Below are positions 7,335 to 15,708 of a stretch of DNA of 15,708 nt, one piece after another (the stretch's first letter is position 1; every line of letters starts with the position of its first letter). The DNA is from Podila epigama (Eukaryota; Mortierellomycota; Mortierellomycetes; Mortierellales; Mortierellaceae). The notes beneath the pieces were generated by a model, which was not told the origin of the DNA, did no database searches, and saw only the letters and a program-made list of their open reading frames with translations. The DNA lies in the NCBI GenBank assembly GCA_015679605.1, contig JAAAVE010000635.1, positions 1-15,708 of the forward strand, read 5' to 3'. A program made the position numbers and the translations under genes.

Positions 7335-10300
7335 ATGCAACAGCTGGTCATGGACATTGATCCTGTCAGCACATCACCTCAACCCACGCCGGATGGAAAC
7401 ATTCTCACCACTGCTCCATATACCATTCCCTCCTCGGACCCATCCTCCTCATCTTCCACAAGTACATTAGAAACACATTCTCCACAACCAACAACACTCC
7501 CCGAAATGCCTGTCTCTTCAGAACAATCTCCTTCAACGACGACCGCAACACCAATACTAACAGCTACAGAAGTAACGACAACAAGCAGATTAATACAGCC
7601 TTCTGCTGCCTCTTCTACCGTTGCTCCTACTACTACTTCTTTGTCAGCATCATCACTTTCCAACTCGCGTTCTTCATCCCTGACATCCACATCCTCATCC
7701 ACCGATATATCCCTCACAGCAGCACCATCAGAACCAGGTAAACCAATGCTCTTCTTCCTCCCCTTTCCCTCCTTCTTGTCGTCTGCATATGCTCTATCCG
7801 TTCTTTGCTGTATTATCTCCATTACAACCAAGCCAATACTACACGCACGACGGACATTAGAAGAATACAAAGAGTTGTGAAGATAAGAAGAAGAACAAGA
7901 AGAAGAGGATAGCCTTGACCGGTATAACTGACTCAACGCACAAGCACATAATAATGATATTAACAATAAACAGTGTTAATCGTTCATTTCAAAGATGAAA
8001 GAAAACAAACAAGGACAGCGACGACAACAACGACCACATCAAACAACAACAGCAACAACAACAACATCAATAATAATAATAACAAATTGCGATAACAAAC
8101 AGAAACGATTTGATTTGGCTGACATTTTCTTTCACTCGTTCTTTTTTCTTTTCTTTTCTTTTCTATCAATTTTTGTTTTATATCTTTTTTCTCCTGCACA
8201 TTCCTTAGCCAGCAAGGTGGATCGACCACCTGCAGCTCCTCCTCTTGCGCTTGCACCAGCTTCAGCACCAGCACCAGCTCCAGCACCAGAATCAGCACCA
8301 TCACCAGCACCAACATCATCTCCAATATCATCTCCAACATCAGCACCATCACCATCTCCAGCATCACCGTCATCATCGACAACAACAGCAGCTACCCCCA
8401 TGGCTACCACCCCACGGCCAAATGCCATTGCCTCGTTTTCCTTTGCTTGCACTTCACCCTCACCTGATCTACCTCGGAACACCAACACCACCACCTCTTC
8501 TGCCACTCCCACCTCTCTCGCAGCCTCTGACTATGGCTCGACTACCCCATTGCTTGTCCCTAGCCATGCTCGTCGCTTCAACATGGACCGATCATCCAGC
8601 TCGTTTCTTTCTCAATCCCAATCCCGCTCAGTCTCCTCCGACTCGACCACTTCAGGACCGAGCTTTGTCTCTGCAGGCGAGAATGTGTTCCCTCGCCCAC
8701 CCCACCTTGGTCTTGCCTCCTTCCTGCTCTGGCTCAAGGACCACCCATCGTCCTCCAAGGTTGGCTCGGAGAACATGGCCCGCTTTCTGCTGGTCAAGAG
8801 CGTGTCCATCGTTGCCGCAAGTCTGGGATGCATTTACGGCATTCTGTTTGACACAGAGTCATACTTGTCCTTGTACTCCTTACTGCTCTTCTTCATCCCT
8901 GCCATCCAAGGGTTTACTGAAGCCTCTCGCCTCTGTGGTCTAGCCCTGTCCATGGCTGTTGCTGCCGTCTACTGGAGTCTTCAAAACCGCCTCTTGCCAC
9001 TCCTAGGGCCAAGTCTAGAGACGACCCTTCTCTTTGGCCTTCCTCTGGTCACTGGCATGCTCGTCGGCCGCAGGGTCGGCCTTTTGACATCCCTGGCGGT
9101 CATCGGGTTCTCCATTGCAGAGTATAGATCACGAGCAAAGGTAATGAATGCATGCTTTGCACAGGTTTTCCTTTCCACGCTATCTCCGTTTGTTTGTTTA
9201 TTTGAATGTTTGTTTGGTGCCAAAAACCACGTTCAGCCAACATGCAGCCCACCCTTGCTTGCCTGATCCTCATCCACCCACATCTACACCCACACCCACT
9301 TGCACCACATTCATACCCACATTCACATTAACACCTACATCTACACCAACACTCACGCCAACACCAACACCAATACCAACACCAACACCGACATCAACAC
9401 CACCATTCACACCAATAACAACAACGCTGATCACCAAACATTTGGATAATTGACTGACCTGTCCTGTTTCCTCTTTTTTTTTTTTTTTTTGTTAGAGTGT
9501 GGACTTGACCCATGATGAAGCTTCACGTTTGTGGGCTGGATTTGGTGCATACTGGCTCTCACTCCTCTTTTTTGGCACGATTACTTGCTTGTATCAGTGG
9601 TGTGTCGAGGTCTGTGTTAATGATGCCAACCTCTTTAAAGATCTTGCCATTGCCAATGCAAAGTCAAAGGATGGCGTTGTGTCTTCAGTCTCTCATGAAC
9701 TTCGGTATGTCCACTTGCTGTGTTTTTTTTGGTGTATGTGTGTGTGTGTTTATGTGTGTGTGTTTGCGTATATGAATACGCAAAGTGCATTGAATGTCTT
9801 CTGTTCTCGCTCAACCTATGCTAACATGTAACATGATATGACACAATCATAGGACACCCCTGGCGGCCTTGATCGGATGGACAGAACTACTTTTGAGTGA
9901 CCACACTTTGAGCAGCAGTGCTCGATCCACTGTTTCCATGCTTCACTCCTCGACACTTTCCTTGCTCACGATCCTCAACGCTCTCTTGGATGTGTCCAAG
10001 GTCACGGCTGCCAAGATGACCACTTGCAACCAAAACTTCAATCTGCACGACCTTGTGCTCGACACTGCAAGAATGATGACTGGTCTCTCAGGAACACGGT
10101 CCGTAGAGCTTCTTGTTGACTTTAGTGCACAAGTCCCCGAGCTTGTCCGTGCAGACTCGGGCTTGATCAAGCAAGTCTTGGGTAACCTCGTCTCAAACGC
10201 GATCAAGGTAAATATCGTTCTCTTTCTCTCTCTCCCTCTCTCATGTCCTTACTGAACATGAACCATCTATCACCATCATCTTGGTATGAAGGCGTCCTCC

Positions 10301-13182
10301 CCCCCCCAAAAAAATGCAAGAGTACATGCATGCATGCATGCATGCACTGTGCATATCTTACATCATTTCAATTTCAACAAGGAATCATCCAGAGTGAGGA
10401 AATCGGAAGGGGGGATGGACAAAATGCAAGGAAAGAATGAGAGCACCCAAAGTGTATTTCCATTCATCTATTTTAGAGTCGGAGGCAAGGAGTTAGTGCG
10501 ATCTATCCTTGATATTGGCGCCGGTGTATTTATCCATTTCATTATTAGTTAATTTTATACATGACAAGTATATATCGTACATTGTTGGACTAACACTCAT
10601 TCATCCTTTTCTAGTTCACGGATGTTGGATATGTCAATGTGGGAGTATCGCTCAAGGATGAGGATGATGATTCAGTCACTGTCGAGTTTGTTGTGCAGGA
10701 CACTGGCAAGGGTATCCCTGATGAACAAAAGGATAAGCTCTTTGTAGAGTTTAGCCAGGTCGAAGGCGGTAAATGCAAGACACACGAAGCCGGTACCGGT
10801 TTAGGACTCTTCCTGGTGAAGAACCTGGTAGAGCTTATGAAGGGAACCGTGTTCATGCATAGCGAAGTCGGCGTCGGCTCTACTTTTGGCTTTGTTATCA
10901 GGATGGAGAAGCAGTATCTCGCCTTCAGGACGCCAGGCTATGACCATGTCGTCACCGTTTCTTCTGCCTTTCAGGGAGGTGTCTCCCAGCAGACCAGCGA
11001 CACTGCCTCACCCATCCTGCCCGTCACCCCAGGCTTGGCTCGTAGTACAACACCCCGCCCCCCACCCCAGTCTGTCCTGGCCAACACCACCAGCGACGGC
11101 AATCTGCCCACCAAGTCATCGTCCGACCCAGAGGCAAAGGATCCCAGCAAGCCTAAAGACTATTTCAACCTCCAGCCCGTCGAGGAAACGCGCGCCAATG
11201 CCAACAACATCACACTCAGGACACGCGACAATGCTTTTCTCTCAAACCGTCAGTACTTTATCCATTCACAATGCACCTACTTTGAAGACTTTTTGTGGAA
11301 GACGGCCTCTGAGCCCTGGAAGGCCCTAAGCACGAGACGACTGCGTTATAGTGAATGTGTAAACGGGTGGAAGCAAGAACCGTTGCCGATTAATCCTCTG
11401 GCCCTCTTTGGCGATGTCTACCTCATTGACCTCAGTCCTGCCACTAACCGGCCCAGGAACGGCGACGATCTCTCTGATCAGGAACATGTCCAACACTTCT
11501 TGGGCAAGTTTGCTCACCACCTCATCAAGCTCGCCAAGGCACGTATCGGCAAGGCTCGCCAGGCATCCATTATTTTGTTTTACCCCTTTGGTCACCCACC
11601 TTCGCTCGCGCAAGAGCCGTTCGTGGAACTCTCGTCGCTGTACCAGATTTCCCTCTGCCGCAAGCCTGTTTCAGAGAGAGCCCTTGGTTCCATTGTCAAG
11701 CGCCAACTGGTCGTCATTCAGAACAGTGGCGAAGGAACACCCAGCGTCACGTCAAATGCTCCTGCAAAGACAGAGTCAGTGGGCACCACGACCACGACCA
11801 CGGCTACGGCTACGTCTAGTGCTCCTACTCCTATGACACCCATGGGGCCTGATAATGAAATGGACGTGATGTCCAAGACTTTATCAGATGCGGCTCTGAG
11901 GCATAATTCTCTGGCAATTACCCCTTCACGACAGTATTCGAGCGACAGTACAAGTTCGGCGTCGACTGACGATGGATATGGACAGGCAGACACTATAGAT
12001 ACGAAGAATGCTGTCTTTTCTGGTGAACCATCGTTAGATGGATTCAAGCTGACGTTGCCAAGGCAAGGGTTGTTGGGTATTCGCAAGAAGGCGACATCTG
12101 ACCATTCGAGTACATCTTCATCACATACTGCCGTCAACTCACGAACCCGAAAAGGGACGACGACAATGGCGTCTCCGACCTCGATAGCAGCGGCGGCAGC
12201 TGTTTCGGCAGCGACTTCTACTCATACCACATCTGTCCGATTTGCCAAGAGGAGTGCTTCGTCTACGGCAGTTATGCCCTCTGTCCGCTCTGCTCAGCCT
12301 TTATCGGATGGAACACAAACCGATAAGCCGATCAAAAGCCTCTTGAAGAATCAGAACCAGAGTCAGACTCAGAGTCAGAGCCAGAGCCAAAGCCAACACT
12401 CGTCTGGTTCCTTGGCATCATCAGAGAGAAAACAAGACGTCAATACTTCTGGGAGCCGAGTGTTGATTGTGGATGATAATATGGTAAACCGCAACCTGCT
12501 GTGGCAGCAATTATGCAAACTTGGGGTAACGTGTGTTGACCAGGCCAAATCTGGCCAAGAAGCAGTGGAACTATTCACTCCTGGGGTGCACTCGTTGGTC
12601 CTGATGGATCTCAATATGCCAAACATGAATGGCTTTGAGGCAACAACGCTGATCCGCAAAAAGGAGCAAGAGGTTGCCGGTGTCACAGCTGACACCGTAC
12701 AGAGATCTAACGAACTTTCGCGCCTCAGCGAAGGTGTGCTGGAGCCAGACAGTGCGACTGGTGTGAACGAAGGCCCCTGGTCACCTGAACGTTATGTGGG
12801 CCATCTTGGACAGTTTAGTCGATCCTCATCTGGTTCGGAGACGACTGAAATGCCTCTACCTCAGGCTTCACGCGCCAATGGTTCTGTGGCAACGAAGAAC
12901 AAGGCCGTTACCATCGTCGCCTTGACAGCCGACTGGTATGTCGATGTTGGCGAGGACCGCGAGAAGGCTATCAATGGTGGATTCGATGATGTCATGGTGG
13001 TGAGTTTGACTACATTATCGTGTTTTTGCGTATATTTTTTGCTGAATAGTTGTCGACGTGAACAGATGGAAACTGACTACATTTTTTTTTCTCTCTTCCC
13101 TTTTTTCAATTTGTAGAAACCCATTTCATTGCCTTCACTTTCGCATCTTTTGACCAGCCACATGGGTAATCTTGCAGCCTAA
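7335..13182 (+). CDS. Membrane hybrid histidine kinase with C-terminal receiver
   Basis: Six exons: 7335..7737, 8209..9140, 9496..9704, 9853..10207, 10615..12999, 13117..13182; introns GT-AG, joined frame 4350 nt, 1449 aa. It autophosphorylates a His and passes phosphate to its receiver Asp, feeding a phosphorelay. Order: Ser/Thr/Pro/Ala-rich low-complexity N terminus (1 to about 310); six hydrophobic segments (about 330-348, 354-370, 377-393, 407-421, 424-440, 458-480); HisKA box VSSVSHELRTPL with H512; N-box NLVSNAIKFT (N626, N630); G1 D662-TGKGI; F-box-like LFVEFSQ; G2 GTGLGL (693-698); a long linker with a receiver-like region (about 850-995); Ser/Thr- and Gln/Ser-rich stretches; receiver with DD1253-1254, D1298 in MDLNMPN, T1404 and K1429-P1430. 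The splice inside MV/KP completes the receiver. No PAS, GAF, HAMP or HPt seen. First in-frame ATG chosen; ATG 7350 has the stronger context. Confidence 0.9.
7738..8208 (+). other. Intron 1 of the hybrid kinase (471 nt)
   Basis: Donor gtaaac at 7738; of three clustered acceptors (ttag, ccag, caag) only the first keeps the reading frame into SKVDRPP. The interior carries CAA/AAT/AAC triplet runs (about 8025-8095) and a T-rich tract before the acceptor. Length is divisible by three but the interior has in-frame stops, so retention would truncate the protein. Confidence 0.75.
8245..8385 (+). repeat. Coding CCAGCA/CCATCA minisatellite (Ala-Pro / Ser-Pro tract)
   Basis: Tandem hexamer-like units such as ccagca and ccatca encode repeating APAPAP and SPAPSP residues in the N-terminal low-complexity region of the kinase. 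Long open frames on the opposite strand here are products of this repeat. Confidence 0.75.
9141..9495 (+). other. Intron 2 of the hybrid kinase with ACACCA repeats and poly-T acceptor
   Basis: Donor gtaatg at 9141; acceptor gttag ends at 9495 after about 18 T residues. From about 9275 to 9425 the intron is a CA-rich array of acc/cac/aca units (caccaacaccaataccaaca). It interrupts the coding sequence between membrane segments 5 and 6. Confidence 0.8.
10208..10614 (+). other. Intron 4 of the hybrid kinase with a (TGCA)n palindromic repeat
   Basis: Donor gtaaat at 10208 and acceptor ctag ending at 10614 fuse NAIK to FTDVG, restoring the N-box. At 10325-10346 lie about five to six TGCA units, each a self-complementary tetramer, next to a C-run and an A-run (about 10297-10315). 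No coding role. Confidence 0.8.
12355..12396 (+). repeat. Coding CAGAGT/CAGAGC repeat (Gln-Ser tract)
   Basis: About seven hexamer copies encode a QSQTQSQSQSQSQ stretch in the linker just before the C-terminal receiver of the kinase. Confidence 0.75.
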
Positions 13183-13416
13183 TCAAAGGACCAACACTTG
13201 TCTATGCACTATTCTTTCTCTCTTTCTCTTTTCTTTCTTATCACTATACTTTTTTTTCTTTTTTTCTTTTCTCTTGTTTTGGCCTTTTGTACCATTCAAC
13301 CTTCTCTCGCTCGTCTTGACGCGATTGATTCATGTACCTTTAGTTTTTTTTTTTTTTTCTCTTGTCGTTCATTCGTTTCGCTACATCACATACATACGGA
13401 CAGAAAAAGACAATTG

Positions 13417-13422
13417 AATAAA
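13417..13422 (+). terminator. AATAAA for the hybrid kinase
   Basis: A perfect AATAAA lies 235 nt downstream of the kinase TAA (13180-13182), following a pyrimidine-rich 3' UTR. It is the only perfect copy on this strand between the stop and the next gene. Confidence 0.55.
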
Positions 13423-13473
13423 AACTGCATTTCAATGATCTCTCTCTCTCTCTTTTTTCCTTCTTTCTTTTTC

Positions 13474-13479
13474 TTTATT
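13474..13479 (-). terminator. AATAAA for RPT6 (minus strand)
   Basis: TTTATT on the plus strand reads AATAAA on the minus strand, 50 nt past the RPT6 stop codon (TAG, complement of 13529-13531). Position and sequence fit a cleavage signal. Confidence 0.55.
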
Positions 13480-13528
13480 ATTCCTCGAGACAAGATAAAA
13501 AAAAGCAACGGGTCCGAGAAGCAAAAGT

Positions 13529-15375
<1,847 letters not shown>

Positions 15376-15708
15376 TGGTGTCTCTCGTTCTTTTATGCGC
15401 GTGTTCTGTTGAATGGACCGCTTTTCAGTTTGTGCCTGAACAACAAACTAAACAAGGAAAAAAAGGTGTTGATATATATTCTCTGGTCTGCAAAGTGTTT
15501 TCTCTGATGGTTAAGTCAGTCCTGTTGAGTGGAAGCAATATAGATGTACAGTTTTTAATGGCAAATGAATGAATGAATGATGGACGACACACAAAAAAAA
15601 AAAAAGTGGTCTTCTCATTTTCGAATTACGTCCACAGTCAATTTGCATTTTTCGAAAACCGCGCAAGTGCTGCTGTAATTCGGCCACTTTTCGGTGACGT
15701 CATTTCTG
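15376..15708 (-). promoter_or_regulatory. RPT6 upstream region with possible 5' exon or extended N terminus
   Basis: Upstream of the chosen ATG the frame remains open for 20 codons to 15435, where ttgttgttcag forms a good acceptor; an in-frame TAG lies just beyond. So either a 5'-UTR intron ends here, or an upstream exon supplies an earlier start. Further out are a GAAT tetranucleotide run (about 15562-15580), an A-run (15590-15605) and a palindromic TGACGTCA at 15695-15702. Confidence 0.5.
15695..15702. promoter_or_regulatory. TGACGTCA palindrome (CRE/ATF-type site)
   Basis: A perfect 8-bp TGACGTCA, the consensus for CREB/ATF bZIP factors, about 320 bp upstream of the RPT6 ATG. A single 8-mer can occur by chance; the promoter-proximal position is the only support. 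Confidence 0.35.

Larger units (their letters stand above)
13183..13528. other. Convergent intergenic region, kinase / RPT6
   Basis: This 346-bp stretch between two stop codons is largely poly-pyrimidine on the plus strand with long T and CT runs (about 13203-13360 and 13441-13475). It contains opposing AATAAA signals for both genes and no credible coding frame. Confidence 0.6.

Noticed and set aside
7379-8512. Minus-strand open frames with Val/Glu or Asp/Gly/Ala repeats
   Set aside because: Antisense reading of the Ser/Thr/Pro-encoding repeats of the kinase exons and of intron triplet repeats.
9275-9425. Thr/Pro-rich coding segment in kinase intron 2
   Set aside because: Flanked by good donor and acceptor; excluding it joins membrane segments 5 and 6 in frame, and including it meets a stop.
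15630-15703. Minus-strand ATG at the TGACGTCA site opening a 21-codon frame as an RPT6 first exon
   Set aside because: It ends in TGA before any good donor, so it cannot be joined to the RPT6 frame; treated as promoter or 5' UTR.

Overview
The window is a eukaryotic, intron-rich, compact nuclear segment that looks fungal, most likely from an early-diverging lineage. Mucoromycota (Mortierella-like) is my best guess, from the combination of a hybrid histidine kinase, short GT-AG introns (mostly 117-471 nt), pyrimidine-rich upstream regions and (TCCA)n microsatellites. That placement is inference, not something the sequence proves.

Layout from left to right: (1) 3..542 (+) is the 3' end of a protein with a QPG-type repeat linker and a hydrophobic C-terminal tail (possible GPI-anchored or tail-anchored surface protein). 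(2) 1300..4432 (+) is a five-exon NIPA-family (DUF803) magnesium transporter of 496 aa. (3) 4652..6359 (-) is a five-exon class I SAM-dependent methyltransferase of 381 aa with a His/Cys-rich stretch and a CxxC motif. (4) 7335..13182 (+) is a six-exon membrane hybrid histidine kinase of 1449 aa. (5) 13529..15375 (-) is a five-exon RPT6/PSMC5 ATPase of the 26S proteasome base, 393 aa from the chosen start.

The genes alternate in orientation: NIPA and the methyltransferase converge (219 bp between stop codons), the methyltransferase and the kinase diverge (975 bp shared upstream region), and the kinase and RPT6 converge (346 bp, with opposing AATAAA signals only about 50 bp apart). There is no operon-like logic; these look like independent housekeeping and signalling genes. 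All exon chains were assembled by hand from GT-AG junctions that keep frame and restore family motifs, so coordinates are specific but unverified by transcripts.

The most interesting element is the hybrid kinase. It has six hydrophobic segments and no PAS or GAF domain that I can see, a very long Ser/Thr/Pro-rich N terminus, and a canonical HisKA/HATPase core. Between the kinase and its true receiver lies a region that looks like a second, degenerate receiver. The C-terminal receiver itself carries an approximately 75-residue insertion between its phosphoacceptor Asp and the conserved Thr. No CRISPR array, transposon, rRNA or tRNA was found.
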